Source of the DNA: Orientallactaga sibirica
Lineage: Eukaryota; Chordata; Mammalia; Rodentia; Dipodidae
DNA length: 64,000 nucleotides
Direction of reading: 5' to 3'
Assembly: GCA_036365145.1 (NCBI GenBank)
Contig: JAEOAD010000024.1
Location: forward strand, 10,262,501 to 10,326,500
The notes below the pieces were generated by a model. That model was given only the letters and a program-made list of their open reading frames with translations, had not been told where the DNA came from and searched no databases. Positions 11,386 through 23,494 of this stretch are shown piece after piece; positions within the stretch are counted from its first letter, which is position 1; every line of letters starts with the position of its first letter. A program made the position numbers and the translations under genes.

Positions 11386-11694
11386 AAAAAAAAATATGTA
11401 TCTTGCCAAATATAATTTAAATATAAAGCAATTAAGCTTTTAAATGAGTTGCTTTCAGAAACTAAACAAATAGTTCAAATACTTTCAACATTTATTATAA
11501 TAAAAATATTCATTAAGAAGCATTAAATGATTATTATAGTATACTATGCATAAAAGTTCATAAATTTGGTATATAATACATGACAAAATAAGAATAGATA
11601 AATTCATTATTTGATGAATTTGTCACTTGTCTCTGTTCTAGCTATTTAAAACTTAGAAAATATTGCAAATATTTAAAATATTAAACTGTTAAAG
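11386..11694. other. Unique AT-rich sequence
   Basis: No repeat or exon recognised. Confidence 0.5.
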
Positions 11695-12720
11695 TGACTT
11701 TTTAATTTTTTTATTGACAACTTATATATTTACAGACAATAAACAATATTTCCCTCCCCTCCCCCCATTCCTGTTCAGAACTCCACTCTCCATCATATCT
11801 CCTCCCTCTCTCATTAGTCTCTTAATTTTATATCATTATCTTTTTCTTCTATTATGAAGGTCTTGCAAAGGTATTGCTGGGCACTGCAAGGTCATGGATA
11901 TGGAGGCCAATTTCTGTCTAGACAATGGCATTATAATCTTACAATCTTTCCATCCCCTCTTCCTCAATGGTCCCTGAGCCTTGGAGGGTGTGACAGAGAT
12001 GTTTCAGTGCAGAACACTCCTCCATCCCTTCTTCTCAGCACTATGTTGCCTTTTGGGTTATCCCAGTGGTCATCACCATCTGAAAAGAGAAGCTTCTCCA
12101 ACCAGAAGTGAGAGTAGCATTAATATGTGAATATGAACATTAAGTGTAGTGCTTTCTGGGCAGTTTGGTGGGAATAATATATATATGTTTAGCCAGACAA
12201 GAGCAGACTTTATACCCCTAAGGCTCATGACCACCCCTACCATAGACTTTTGATTAGTTTTTTCAGTACCAGGAATGTATTCCCTCCCTTAGAGTAGGCC
12301 TTCAGTCCTATTAGGGAGCAGTCGGTTTACCCAAGAGCAGACATGCCACTATTGCACCTGTTTGGTCACTGGGCCTGTCTGGCCAAATTTGAATTTTCCA
12401 ATGTCCACAGTTTTCACCACTGATGACTTCTGTCTCCCATATGGCTGCATGCATTACAGCTTTTTCCAGCTTTCAGTTGGCTGGTCTACAGGGAGAAGGT
12501 TTTCTGCTCAGCACCAGCTTGCTTTCTCAGTGACCTTGCCTCTCAGGCAAGAGATGTCTTCAGCAATAGGGTCTTACCATCTGTTTCTCAAGGGAAACCA
12601 AGGGCCTTGGCAAAAGCCTTTAATGTTTTGCAGGCTACAGGGACCTCCTTGGCCAACAACATGTTTTGAATACTTCCAAATCAGTGATGGGGTATACACC
12701 TCATTTCATAGGAGATGTAG
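11695..12720 (-). mobile_element. L1 3' UTR, subfamily A, longest copy
   Basis: Starts with 'tttttaatttttttattgaca' (reverse of a tail with AATAAA-like 'caataaaaaaa') and runs about 1 kb in the same order as the copies at 30.2 and 46.8 kb. Blocks include 'gaagcttctccaaccagaagtg', 'tttagccagacaagagcag', 'gccactattgcacc' and 'agctttttccagctttcagttggctgg'. No ORF2 coding is reached, so the copy is 5'-truncated inside the UTR. Open frames across it are chance. Confidence 0.7.
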
Positions 12721-13249
12721 ATAATATTGTCAATAAATGTGATAAGAGACTAATAAAGATAAGAGATACAAGTTAAAAAAATTGAATACATAAAGGGTTG
12801 AGTTATAGGCAAATAATCATATTAGAAGTGTTTGCTTACACACTTTAAATGTAAAATATAAACATTATAGCAGACAAATTGTAGTTCAAGATGTATAAGG
12901 AATATAGAAAATATACCTAGTAGTCAGCATAACCCATTGTTTTTTTCAGAAAAATCTACTTTGATGATAACTTTGACTCACCTATTAGCACAGATTGGCA
13001 AACGTTTCTAAAACCAGGACATATGACATTTGCAAACCACTGAAAATGAAGAAAAATATGGCACCATGTGCTGATAACTCACACAGGTGAATGGAATTTG
13101 TACTAGAACTAAATATCTTGAAGTATGGATAAAATTCTTTTTGGAGACTTTTTCTATATGAAGGGACAAAAGTCAAAGTGATGAGGGAAAATAGGAAATT
13201 GTAGTATTTAGGCAAACATCCTTAGAAAAATGTAGCTGCCCATACTATA
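12721..13249. other. Unique AT-rich sequence
   Basis: Nothing recognised. Confidence 0.5.
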
Positions 13250-13262
13250 GAAATAAATGTGA

Positions 13263-13422
13263 GGCCGGGCGTGGTGGCGCACGCCTTTAATCCCAGCACT
13301 CGGGAGGCAGAGGTAGGAGGATCGCTGTAAATTCGAGGCCACCCTGAGATTACATAGTTAATTCCAGGTCAGCCTGGACCAGAGTGAGACCCTACCTTGC
13401 AAAACCAAAAAAAAAAAAAAAA
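13263..13422 (+). mobile_element. B1 SINE, well preserved
   Basis: 'ggccgggcgtggtggcgcacgcc' keeps several CpG sites, followed by the full B1 body and 'gagaccctaccttgcaaaacc' plus an A tail. Flanking duplication 'gaaat(a/c)aatgtga' at 13250-13262 and 13423-13435. The retained CpGs and TSD make it one of the younger insertions here. Confidence 0.95.
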
Positions 13423-13639
13423 GAAATCAATGTGAATAAAGACTTTGATAATTCATAATTCATTTTATTCATCAATTAATTGTGCATTTTGAGACAATAA
13501 TTTTATTTAAAGGTGATGGAAATGTACTGTTTAGTATTTCAGACATAAACCAAAACAGAAGAGCCAAGTTTTCTGTGTGTTATTGGTCTACACTTTTTTC
13601 ATATTTATTAGAATGAATACTTATCATTTATCCTAATCA

Positions 13640-13745
13640 AGACACCCTCAGAAACTCATATCTTCTTGATAGATTCCACCTCCAAAATGTACAATAAACT
13701 TCTCAAACAGTATAGCCAGCTAGGGACCAAGTTTAAAAACATGAA
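13640..13745. mobile_element. Old rodent repeat, left piece (split by L1 tail)
   Basis: 'gccagctagggaccaagtttaaaaacatgaatc' followed after the L1 fragment by 'agacatttcacattcaaac' matches a common rodent interspersed repeat whose end reads roughly 'gccaccagctggggacc..gttcaaa..gacatt' (compare 26434-26505). I cannot name the family with certainty. Confidence 0.4.
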
Positions 13746-13915
13746 TCTCACAACACATAAACTACAACCCCATGGGGAATACCTACAACCCCACTGAGGA
13801 GCATCACCAATGGAATGGGGGCAGGGATGAGGGAAAAGAGGGTACCAACACATGATATGTCCATATGAATCATCTTGTTTAATAATAATAATTGTAATAA
13901 TCATTAAAATCATGA
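13746..13915 (+). mobile_element. L1 3' terminal fragment nested in old repeat
   Basis: 'ccactgaggagcatcaccaatggaatgggggcagggatgaggg' and 'ggtaccaacacatgatatgtcc' match the last 120 bases of the L1 at 50.13-50.25 kb. 'catgaat' appears on both sides (about 13739-13747 and 13911-13917), a plausible target duplication. Confidence 0.7.
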
Positions 13916-13919
13916 ATAT

Positions 13920-14191
13920 ATATAAGACATTTCACATTCAAACAATAATATGCCACCCTTGAACACAAAGAGGCACTAGCCATCTTAAGATGAAAATGCA
14001 CCTATTTCAACTACAAAAGTCCCCAGTATCTTTAACAGTTCTCACACTGAAGGCTAAAGTGTCTTCTGAGACTCATGGTAATCCCTTAAGTCTGAGGCTC
14101 TATACCTTCAAACAAACAAACAAACATAATACATAGTTCTAAAACATGGCACAGAGTAAACACACCCATTCCAAAGAAACAAGAGGATAAG
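13920..14191. mobile_element. Old rodent repeat, middle piece
   Basis: Continues the repeat broken by the L1 tail: 'caaacaataatatgccacccttgaacacaaagaggcac', 'caactacaaaagtccccag' and 'gtcttctgagactcatggtaatcccttaagtctgaggctct' resemble the body of a widespread old rodent repeat. Family name uncertain; similar to URR1-related or other non-autonomous elements. Confidence 0.35.
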
Positions 14192-14193
14192 GT

Positions 14194-14350
14194 AAGCCGG
14201 TGATGGTGGTTGCACACCTTTAATCCCAGCACTCAGGAGGCAGAGGTAGGAGGATTGCTGAGAGTTCAAGGCCACCTTTAGACTACATAGTGAATTCCAG
14301 GTCAACCTGAGCTAGACTGAGACCCTACCTCAAAAAAAAAAAAAAAAAAA
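14194..14350 (+). mobile_element. B1 SINE
   Basis: 'aagccggtgatggtggttgcacacctttaatcccagcac', full body, 'gagaccctacctc' and an A tail of about 19. Short 'gataagg' repeats lie on each side. Confidence 0.92.
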
Positions 14351-14715
14351 TGATGATAAGGGCCACATCAAGGAATGATTTTATCAGCAAAGTCCTACAG
14401 GACAAAAACCAAATCAGTAGTTCCATGCCCATCATTATCTGGAGTATGTGATGTCATCATCTAGTCATTCCAGATCTGTTTCCTGTAGCACATATAGCCT
14501 CTTTCTTGGGCCAGCTCCACCCAGGGCCTACAGCTTTGTTTGGCAGACAAGGTCTTGGCTTCACCAATATCCTTTGCTCTCCTCTGCAACCTAAGTTTCA
14601 TCTTTAGTGCTATGCTCAGGGACTCTTTGCAGTCTATCTGGCTTTGCCCATACAGGGGTTTACCACAGCAACCATCCAAATTCTTGATACCCAATTTCTG
14701 CATTAATTTATTTCA
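14351..14715. mobile_element. Old rodent repeat, right piece
   Basis: The '...cctctttcttgggccagctccaccc' and 'ctatgctcagggactctttg' blocks look like the continuation of the repeat at 13920. The open frame across it shows no recognisable domain. Confidence 0.3.
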
Positions 14716-14719
14716 CTGA

Positions 14720-15365
14720 CCAAACACCCAATAAGAAACAACCTTAGGAAAAAAAAAAGGGGGGGGTGTTATTCTGGCTTATAGTTTGAGTAATCAGTCC
14801 ATCAGTGCTGAAGGCATTACAGCACAACGGAGAATCTGGCAAGTCACGTTACATTTACAATCAGTAAAAGGAAGGTGATTAAGAAGTAGGGCTATAGAAC
14901 ATCAAGTCCCATCCCCAGTGACTTACTTCCTTCAGCAGCCAGGCTCTACAGCCTAAAGGATCCATAATCTCTGTAAATATGAGTTGGCGTCAGTGTTACG
15001 TTACTGGGAAGAATTTCTAAACCAGGAACAAATTTTGGGAAGAAGGAATTTCTTAAAGTTTAAAGATCCAGAGAACTTCCATAATGGTGGGAAAAAGCTG
15101 GCCCCTTTTATAGAACAAAGCAAAAGAAATATCATCACCAGCACCATACTCAAACACACTCCAGGAACCCAAAGTAGAGGTCAAGCACTCTGCATACATT
15201 ACTCAGGAAGTCAGATCCAGTCCCAAGCACACGAAAGGGCTGCACCCTAACATCTGCCAATCCATGACACCTCCTCTGGCCAGGAAACTGGATAGCTAAT
15301 GAGTTCCAAGGTTTAATAAACTCCTGAATCTATTGGGGTAATCCCTTCAAACTACCACAAAATGC
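14720..15365. mobile_element. URR1-like non-autonomous DNA repeat, possible
   Basis: 'acccaataagaaacaacctt' and 'ttattctggcttatagtttgag' at one end and 'taatcccttcaaactaccacaaaa' at the other resemble the ends of a common rodent repeat, also seen at 26.16-26.51 kb. Its centre is diverged. Class (hAT non-autonomous) is from memory and unverified. Confidence 0.35.
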
Positions 15366-15399
15366 AAATAAGGAGGAAACTTCCAAACACAACAATGTT

Positions 15400-15580
15400 T
15401 TTTTGTTTCTTTTTTGTTGTTGTTTTATTTTCTTTTTCAATTTTGAGAAAAAGTCACCTTAGTCCAGGCTGAGGTAAAACTCAAGGCAGCCCAGGCTGGT
15501 CTCCAATTCATGGCAAGCCTGCTACCTCAGCATCTCAAGTGCTAGGATTAAAAGTGTGAGCCACCACACCCTACCTTAAA
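15400..15580 (-). mobile_element. B1 SINE, diverged
   Basis: Reverse B1: T-rich lead, 'ccaggctgaggtaaaactcaaggc', 'cctgctacctcagcatctcaagtgctaggattaaaagtgtgagccaccacacccta'. Confidence 0.85.
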
Positions 15581-16018
15581 CAAAACAGATTTTAAAGTCA
15601 GAGAGCATTTCAGACATATGAAACATTAATGCTGATACTAATGCACTATAGGAAATCTACAGATGACACAGAAAGTCAACTTAGAGAATAATAAGAAAAT
15701 AGTAATTTCTATAAAAAATAAGAAAGTAAGCATGAGTTTGAAAATGGATATATTCCTGGATTAACTCTCTAAATAGACTTTTACTTGGAAAACCTCTTTG
15801 TTTTAAATATTTAAATCTCCTATTTAACTAAACATCATCTATCTATATACCAGCTCTATCTACTATCTATGTATGATTATGCCCTTTGACTCATATATAT
15901 AGGGAAAGTAGATGTACTCTAAACAAACTCATTATAATATTAAAATGAGAAAAACACAATTTACATATCAAATGTGATTGACAAAATTCAAAAGTTAGAT
16001 AAAAATGTTTGGAAAAAC
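15581..16018. other. Unique AT-rich sequence
   Basis: Nothing recognised. Confidence 0.5.
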
Positions 16019-16187
16019 TTTTTTTTTCTTTTCTTTTTTCTAAAAAAGGTCGTGACAGGGCCTCTGTACACTGGGAACTAACTCCAGATGCAGATGCATG
16101 TGCCATGGCACTGAGGAATTAAACAAACCAGGGCCACTAGGCTTTGCAGGCAAGCATTTTAATAACTGAGCCACCTCTCCAGTCCTG
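16019..16187 (-). mobile_element. B2-type SINE, diverged
   Basis: T-rich tail, 'aactccagatgcagatgcatgtg', 'aggctttgcaggcaagcattttaataactgagccacctctccag'. The AG-rich block and part of the body are lost. Confidence 0.85.
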
Positions 16188-16315
16188 AAAAACCTTTCTA
16201 GAATCAGTAAAAGTAATGTGTGCAAATGCATACAATTGGCACAGAGACTAACATAGGTTCCTAGGTTAGTATAGACGAAGAAACCTTGACAAGCACTTGA
16301 ATTAGTGGCTAGTCA

Positions 16316-16546
16316 GGGCTGGAGTTAGCAGTTAAGGCTCCTGCCTGCAAAGCCTAAGAACACCCTTTTATTCTCCAGGTCCCACATTTAGTCAGATGCA
16401 AGTGATGGAAGTGCGCAATGCTGAACTTTCCCACAAGGGGGCACATACATCTGGAGTTCATTCACAGCAGATGAGAGGCCACTGGCGTACCCATTCTCTC
16501 TCTCTCTCTTTCTCTGTTTCTCTCAAAATTAAAAAAAAAAAAAAAA
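16316..16546 (+). mobile_element. B2-type SINE, type 2
   Basis: Head 'gggctggagttagcagttaagg' (shortened by a small deletion), 'aagcctaagaacacc', extra block 'gtgcgcaatgctgaactttcccacaaggggg' and 'cagcagatgagaggccactgg', ending in CT-rich and A runs. Confidence 0.9.
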
Positions 16547-16684
16547 GACAAGTAGTTCAAACTATTTTCATCCTAATAGTTGGGTTGATTTTTTTTTTGG
16601 TTTTTTTAATTTATTTTTTTCATAAGGGTATATAACAGTAACCCTTTCAAGAAATTTGTTCAGAATCTTAAATTGAAATGTTAT
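16547..16684. other. Short T-rich spacer
   Basis: Spacer between SINE and L1; nothing recognised. Confidence 0.4.
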
Positions 16685-17945
16685 GTACTTTATTTTCACT
16701 TTTACTTTATTTTTTATGGAGTAGAAAGGTTATAGAGATACATCATTGTTTGTACCATGATTACCTTTCTCCCTGCCCCCCTTCCACTGACGGCCTTCCT
16801 CATTGGATTGCTAGTATTCACCACAGGGTTGTGTTTTATGAGTTGTGAGAGCAGCAGTCAGTCATTGTGTGTGTGGGGGGCGGGAGAGTAATGCCTCTGG
16901 ATATTCCCTCCCACCCTAAGGGTCTTAAAGTCTATCTGTCCTCTCTTCCACAAAATTCCTGAGCCATGATGAATTTTAAGTCCTCTTTAGTGTTGGGCTC
17001 TCATCAGCTTCTGTATTTCCTCTGATATCTTTTGAGAATCATTAGTGTCTGCCTCCATCACCCTGCTGCAGGTTGTCAGGATCCATGGAAGCAGCACTCT
17101 TGCTCATCTCACAGATTCCTTTGTGGTTTTACCTAGGCCCAAGCTGATATGCGAGGAGGGGTGGTTCATTTGTTGGCAGGGAGTCAGCTATCTTTTCTTG
17201 TCTTGTTGACCGACTTTGTTTGTCCTCCACTCTCTGCCTTCGGAAGTGAGATGAGCATAGGTTTCAGGGATAAACACTGTTAACTTAGAGATATTTTGAA
17301 GGATGTTGACAGTCTTTGGGCCCAAAACTATTGGGAGCTTCCCACTGGAGTCCATAATCTAGATCTCCATAGGATTCTGACTTGGTTCCCAGTTCCAGCT
17401 ATGGGTTTGTTCCACCTATAAGATCTCTTAGTCAAGCAGAAAGCCATTGGTTACCCACCTAGGCTGGGTGCCACCATTGCATAGGTGTGTATGTCTTGAC
17501 AGGCTGGTTGCTTTAATGTAGCAGTGCCCCTTGCTTGCTCAAAATGTTGTTGGCCATTTCCCCCAGCAGGTCATGTAGCTCTTTGCAGCACTATGCTGAC
17601 TAACCATCTGGGAACTGGCTTCCTTCCAGATTCTTGCCTGATCTCTTGATGTTTTGTGTTAGCATCATGTGGTGTTTTCAGAAATAGGGTCTTACCTTTA
17701 CCCCAGGTTGGTAATCAAGTGCTTTAACAGAAGCTTGTCTTGTTGTGGGGCCCTTGTAGGTCTCTGTGATCAATAGCTCAATGTAGGTTGTAACTTATTT
17801 ATGTTAATAGGAGTTAGAGACCAAAGCCAAATATTTTAGGGTTAGGCTTCATCTCACCTTCCCAGATCTGTTCTTACCAGAAGATTCCCCCATACTCCTA
17901 CTTGGAGTTAGGTTTTATAGTTTACTATCTAGGAGGAAGGTTTCA
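16685..17945 (-). mobile_element. L1 3' UTR, subfamily B
   Basis: Starts T-rich, then 'tgattacctttctccctgcccc', 'gcctctggatattccctcccaccctaagggtctta', 'ccctcttc..aaattcctgagcc', 'agtcagctatc...ggcttcc' and 'ggttacccacct', in the same order as the L1s at 31.2, 36.8, 39.1 and 51.0 kb. About 1.25 kb of UTR without clear ORF2, so 5'-truncated. Confidence 0.75.
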
Positions 17946-18145
17946 AAAATAATTTAAAAACCAGCAAACACATAGGTAATCTCAAAAATGTTAAACTAAA
18001 TGAAATGTTTTACAGAAGGCAGAGAATAATCAATTTAAAGTCTATAAAGTCCAGAGCAAGCAATATTACTCATTAATATGGAGGGCAGGACAAGAAGAAT
18101 TATTCACTAACAGTAAAAAAGAAAAGTTATACTTACTCTCAGTAT

Positions 18146-18247
18146 GGGTTCCTTTGCAGTGGCTAGAGGCCCTGGTGTACCCACTCATTCTTTCTCTTTC
18201 TTTGCCTCTCCAAAATAAATACATAAATAAATAAAAATTTTAAAAAA
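18146..18247 (+). mobile_element. B2-type SINE, 5'-truncated
   Basis: Only the 3' part remains: 'gttcctttgcagtggctagaggccctgg', CT run and 'aaataaatacataaataaataaa'. The promoter head is absent. Confidence 0.85.
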
Positions 18248-18689
18248 TGGATAATTGGTATTAAGTAGAATTGTCTGAACAGTAAACCTGTGTTCTGTAT
18301 AAAATTCTAAGTTTACAAATAAATTTTAATAATGTCTGAGTATGTGGAAACCATAAGATATATGATAGAAATATACCTGTGCACTTACTGCAAACCAAGG
18401 TTAAACATATGATAAAATATGCAAAAACTAGATTCAGAAGTAAAAATAAATGTACAAAAGAGTAAGAACAGGAATGAAAAAGAGAACATAACCAAATGGA
18501 ATAAGAATAATATAACTAAAAATAAATTATAAAAAAAGAATCAGAGCATTCTTGAATTTCTAGAAAGAAGAGTTAACAAATACCAACTTTATATATGTAT
18601 GTATATAAATATATATGATAGGACAGTAACATACATTACAATATATAAGTTCAGCCATGTTCATCCAGCCTAAAACATTCTATAGGATA
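18248..18689. other. Unique AT-rich sequence
   Basis: Nothing recognised. Confidence 0.5.
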
Positions 18690-18866
18690 TCTTTTTTTGT
18701 TGTTGCTTGTTTGCTTGATTTGTTTTTGTTTTTCAAGGTAGGGTCTCACTCTAGCCCAGGCTGACCTGAAATTCACTATGTAGTCTCAGGCTGGCCTCAA
18801 ATTTACAGTAATTCCCTTCCTCTACCTTCTGACTGGAATTAAAGACATGCAACACCACACCCAGTT
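18690..18866 (-). mobile_element. B1 SINE
   Basis: Reverse B1: 'tttttcaaggtagggtctcactctagcccaggctgacctgaaattcactatgtagtctcaggctggcctcaaatttacag', then 'gactggaattaaagacatgcaacaccacaccca'. Confidence 0.92.
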
Positions 18867-21595
18867 TAGAATATATTTTCTAGAAGATATCATCAGTCTA
18901 TATATGTGAATCATATGAGAATAAAATTGTACCATGTATCCTGATCTTTTCCTTAACTGATGGATGAGGATTACACTTTTTTTTTTTTCTGAAAATCATG
19001 TCTTAACACATTTTGTAAATGATTTAATGAAGCTGATTAAAAGCAGAATTTTTTTCAATTTACAAAACCTCAAAATATATAATTGTGTTCAAAGGAATTA
19101 TGAAATGGAATTCAAAAAAGCTGAGACTGTGGACAAACCAAGAAATCTTTGAAATTAAGAACAATCTATAAATGCTGTCACACCCTGGAGAGTCTGTTCT
19201 AACTTCTAATAACTTTCACTACATATTTCTCTTAATATTCATAACATTTTCCTAACAATGAATATTAAGTTAATTAATTAAATGAATATTAAGTTTGTCT
19301 ACTGAATACTTAACTTTGACAACATTCAGTATTGATGACATAAAGGCTAACTTATGTAACTTGAGATGAAATTATCATCAGTTTTATTTTCTTATTCTTC
19401 TAGTTTCTATATATTTATGAATAGATCACACAAATAATTTGTTTTAAGAAGCTGATTTTCTATGATTATTGTGTGAGTATTTTGTGATGTTTGTGAGATT
19501 ATTATTCAAAAGCTACTGGAGCCTTACATAAAACTGCATTCTTTATGACCTGCTGTCTATTCTCTAAACAAATATAAAAAAGATGTAAGGAACACATTGT
19601 GATAGGCTTTTTATGATTTCCCCATTATATGGTGAATGTTTAGCATTTTTGCAAAGAAAATTCTTGCAATTAAAACCCCAATGTGTGAAACACTTTTCAT
19701 TACCACAAACACTTTTATATTTATTTTTATGTGTAAGTTCAAGGTAAGCAAACCACTAAAATTATATTTATGAAGGAAAAGAATAGAAGAGAAACTAGAA
19801 ACACACTGTCCATAAGGATAAATACTGAGTTTCAAACAGCTGCATTTCTCAATTTTAGAAAAAGTTCTTTTATGCCAAGGTCACTGCATATGAAAATATT
19901 GGCATGTTTACTGAAATTCAGCTCTTCCTGAATAGAAAAGCTATAAATCCATCTAAGAGAATGACTGGGAAGCTGAAAGAGAGCTGTGACATCTGTCAAA
20001 TCATTTATGCATCTGGACTACAGAAGTAGCTCCGTGTTTTCAAAATAGGCAAGTATTGCCAAATTGTATGTGTGAATAAAGATATGGCATTCAACATGTC
20101 TTACTATGCATATCAAGGGAATTGATAGCTAAACACTGTTAGAATTCTGACCTGCACCCATGAAAATATCAAAAGGACATGCTTATGAAGTATGTACTTA
20201 GTATCACTCCCCATTAAAGATAAAAAGATGAAAATGGGGTTGAATAAAAATGCGAAAATCACTTCATAGTTATGTATGAAAATTACAAAAAAAAAAACAT
20301 GATACAAAGCACAATATTTAATGAATCTAACCTGTATGGATTAGGGTACTTACAAGTGAGGAGGAATCGACATCGAATAAGGAGTTTTGATTTAGTTCAG
20401 GTTAAATATGTGGTATCCATTTGATATTTGAAATTATCTTCAACTAAAATATATTGAAGAACAAAATAGGAAACAGATCCATTGTTGGGTGGTAGTAACA
20501 TATTGTCCTCATTATCTTGCTTTAAGGGAAGCATTGGCCACTACTGGAGATCAAGTTAAGTGTTAAGATGTCTAAATCTGAGGAATACAGATGCACTAAA
20601 TTCAAAGTTCTATTGAACAATGAATAGAGAGAACATAATGATACATTGTTTCAATCTTCCACATGTGACAGGCTTTAAATCATATGTTTCAAGAGATGAC
20701 AGAAAATCTCATCTATTTTTCTCATTTGAGAGGTACAGATCTAGTCTTTGATGATGGGTGTCAATTTGCTAGAAGCAGAAGAAATGTCTTGGAACAAGTG
20801 TGAAGAAATGTTTTCAGATAAGTAGGATCATTCGTGATGGTTAATATAGCTTAGAATTTGGCAAGCTTTAAAGCAAAGATTAAAATTTTCAACAATGATA
20901 TAATTTATTACTGATGACTTAGAGAAAGTGAGACACTATGAGAGTATCATTGGTATATGCATTTTGAGCATATATTCTGGATTTTGAAAATGGTTTTGGA
21001 AGATCAAATGACAATAAAAATGTTTATTATAATATATAAGGAGTATCAATAAATTAAGATTTTCATATATAAAATTATCTCTAAAAAATACCTCATTCAT
21101 TTTAGTGTCCTCAAAATGAAAGAACTTCACTTCTACCACTGTATGGCAGAGAATATCCAATAACACTGGGGAAATTATCACAACAAAACAACAACAACAA
21201 AAAAAAAAAAAAACCTATCACCTGACAATACTGGGCTGCGTTCAGAGAGCAGTCTAAGGATCTGAGACAAACTCTGGAGGTTCACTGGGAAGTCCTTATT
21301 GCTATGCTTTGCTTGTGTTTTTCTAACTTACAGAATTTTTAGCAGTGGTGTGGAGGTGGACAAGGTGCAAAAAAAAAAAAAAAATGCTGACTTTCTGGCT
21401 AGGATAACCATAAAGACAGTCCTTGTAAAGTACAGGAAACATAGAGAAGAGAGCTAGACAAGAAAATGATATCATTGAAGAATATGTCATATTATAAAAT
21501 TCCTTGTCCTATTTCTGAGTTGCATATTAACTAATCCAGTCCAAAAAAAGGACAATAGGCACAAGTTTCTGTAAATCTCAACAAATAGTTAATAA
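18867..21595. other. Longest unique AT-rich stretch
   Basis: About 2.7 kb with no repeat I recognise apart from short A runs (21196-21212, 21370-21384). No open frame has a known domain or convincing exon borders. It could be intronic or intergenic. Confidence 0.5.
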
Positions 21596-21606
21596 ATATG
21601 ATTGTT

Positions 21607-21817
21607 CTTTTTTTAAATATATTTCATTTATTTATTTGAGACAGAGAGAGAGAGACAGGGAGAGAATGGGCACACCAAGGGCTTCCAGCCACTGAAAACG
21701 AACTCCAGACACATGTGCCCCCTTGTACATCTGGCTGACATGTGTCCTGGGGAGTTGAACCAGGGTCCTTGTCTTTGCAGGCAAACACCTTAACCACTAA
21801 GCTATCTCATCAGCCCC
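21607..21817 (-). mobile_element. B2-type SINE with 11-bp TSD
   Basis: Reverse type-1 element: 'ttcatttatttatttgagacag' tail, AG-rich block, 'gaactccagacacatgtg', 'ctttgcaggcaaacaccttaaccactaagc' and head 'tatctcatcagcccc'. Perfect duplication 'atatgattgtt' at 21596-21606 and 21818-21828. Confidence 0.93.
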
Positions 21818-21828
21818 ATATGATTGTT

Positions 21829-22174
21829 TCCTGTACAAACTTTCCCAAAAATAATTAGGAATAAGGAATACTAACTAAGAAATTACATGCTATATTTTTT
21901 TTTTCAAATTACTAGCCATAGTCAAATACAGCAGAGTATACATATGATATACCATGAAAAAAATCAATATTATTATGTGGATCCAAGACTGAATCAGTTT
22001 TTAAAATATTTGTAACTCACCATTTGAATGGATTAAAGGTTAGGAGAGGAAACATAGTATTATCTCTATGGACACAGGAAAAAATATGCAAAAATATTCA
22101 TTATTCATTTAAGACAAAATATTAGCTCACCAAATACCAATAGATAGAAATTGCAGTAGACCACATAATGAGCC
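21829..22174. other. Unique AT-rich sequence
   Basis: Nothing recognised. Confidence 0.5.
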
Positions 22175-22460
22175 ATAAGTCTGTAATTTTTAAAATTAAT
22201 TTTATTTTATTGAAATACCTTTGCATATATTTTGAAAGAGTAATGTGATATTTTGATTCATGTATGCCTTGGGTTGTGATCAATTCAAGGTGACTAACAC
22301 TTATATTACTTTGAATTTTGGTCCAATTATACGGTCAATTCATTCAGAACCTTTGTTGTGGCTATTTTGAATTATACAATTTATTTTGTTATTTATATTC
22401 ATCATACTATAGTGTCTAACAAGTTCTCAAAAAATGCCATAGCTGCTGGTTAATGGCTCA
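22175..22460 (-). mobile_element. Old L1MA-type 3' UTR remnant
   Basis: 'gtaatgtgatattttgattcatgtatgcc', 'gatcaattcaaggtgactaacacttatattac' and 'tattttgaattatacaatttattttg...catactatagtg' follow the order of blocks in ancient L1MA 3' UTRs, reversed. Much more decayed than the lineage-specific L1s around it. Confidence 0.5.
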
Positions 22461-22656
22461 TGTTTAGAGAACATTTGATTCAATGGAACTATTTACTACC
22501 GGTGTTTATATTTTAATATCATCATAATGAATGATTCCCAGAGATGACTATTTCCAAAACATCTGATCATTCAGTTTATATTATCTTATAATATTCATAT
22601 AATGATATGTATGTGATATGTAAGAAAAATGTAAACATGTTTCTTAAATCATGTTT

Positions 22657-22851
22657 GGATTTTTAAAATATTTTATGTATTCTCAAGGTGGGGGGAAAGA
22701 TAGAGATAGAGGAGAATCAGAATGCTAGGGCATCTTGACATTGCAAATGAACTCCAGATGTATGTGCCACTTTGAGCAGTTTGAAATGAACCTGGGCAGT
22801 CAGGCTTTGCAAGCAAGTGCCTTTAACCACTGGAACATTTCACCAGCCCCT
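22657..22851 (-). mobile_element. B2-type SINE
   Basis: Reverse element: 'aaatattttatgtattctc', 'gcaaatgaactccagatgtatgtgccac', 'aggctttgcaagcaagtgcctttaaccac' and head 'acatttcaccagcccc'. One middle segment is shortened. Confidence 0.88.
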
Positions 22852-23494
22852 GTTTTGATAATTTTAATCTACAAATAATATTTTTCTTTTCATTTAAAAA
22901 TTATTTTCATTTTCAATCCTAGTGTAAGTAAACGCAGTATAACTGATAGTGTATCTTTCCCCTATAGTCTCTAAGGTCTTAGCATTTACCTGTATTTACT
23001 GTTGCTAAAATTGTATTCCCTCTCTCTCACACGCACGTTGATTACATAGATACCATAGAATATACACATAAACATTGTTTTTCTGAATAGAAGTGAAACT
23101 AATTTCAGGTAGCAGATTATCAGGATAATTCATTCCTAAGAAACATAAAGACATTTCCATACATCACATCAGAACTACAGTGGCATCCAAGAAGTGCATT
23201 ACTGACACGTAGTTCTTGGTAATGTATCTGTATTTTCAAATCCCCAACTGATTCTCAATACCTTTGGCAATAACTGGTGAAATATTGGAAGTGGGAAGTG
23301 TTTGGTTCCACAGAAAGAATAACCCTGCATCAGAAAACACACAGAATCATTTATGAATGAAACACTTTTAAAATATGCCTTCATACTTTAATAAATTCCC
23401 TTCGATTCCATCTAAATTATCCACTTTGATTCTGTCTCTTTACCTTTCAGTTTCGTATAAATAATTGTGTATTCTTCATGCCTGGTATGATTCT
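22852..23494. other. Unique sequence upstream of the NPM1 copy
   Basis: No repeat or coding signal recognised. Confidence 0.5.

Noticed and set aside
12362..12724. 120-residue open frame on the plus strand
   Set aside because: It lies antisense across an L1 3' UTR copy and has no known domain. Homologous copies at 30 and 47 kb do not keep it open.
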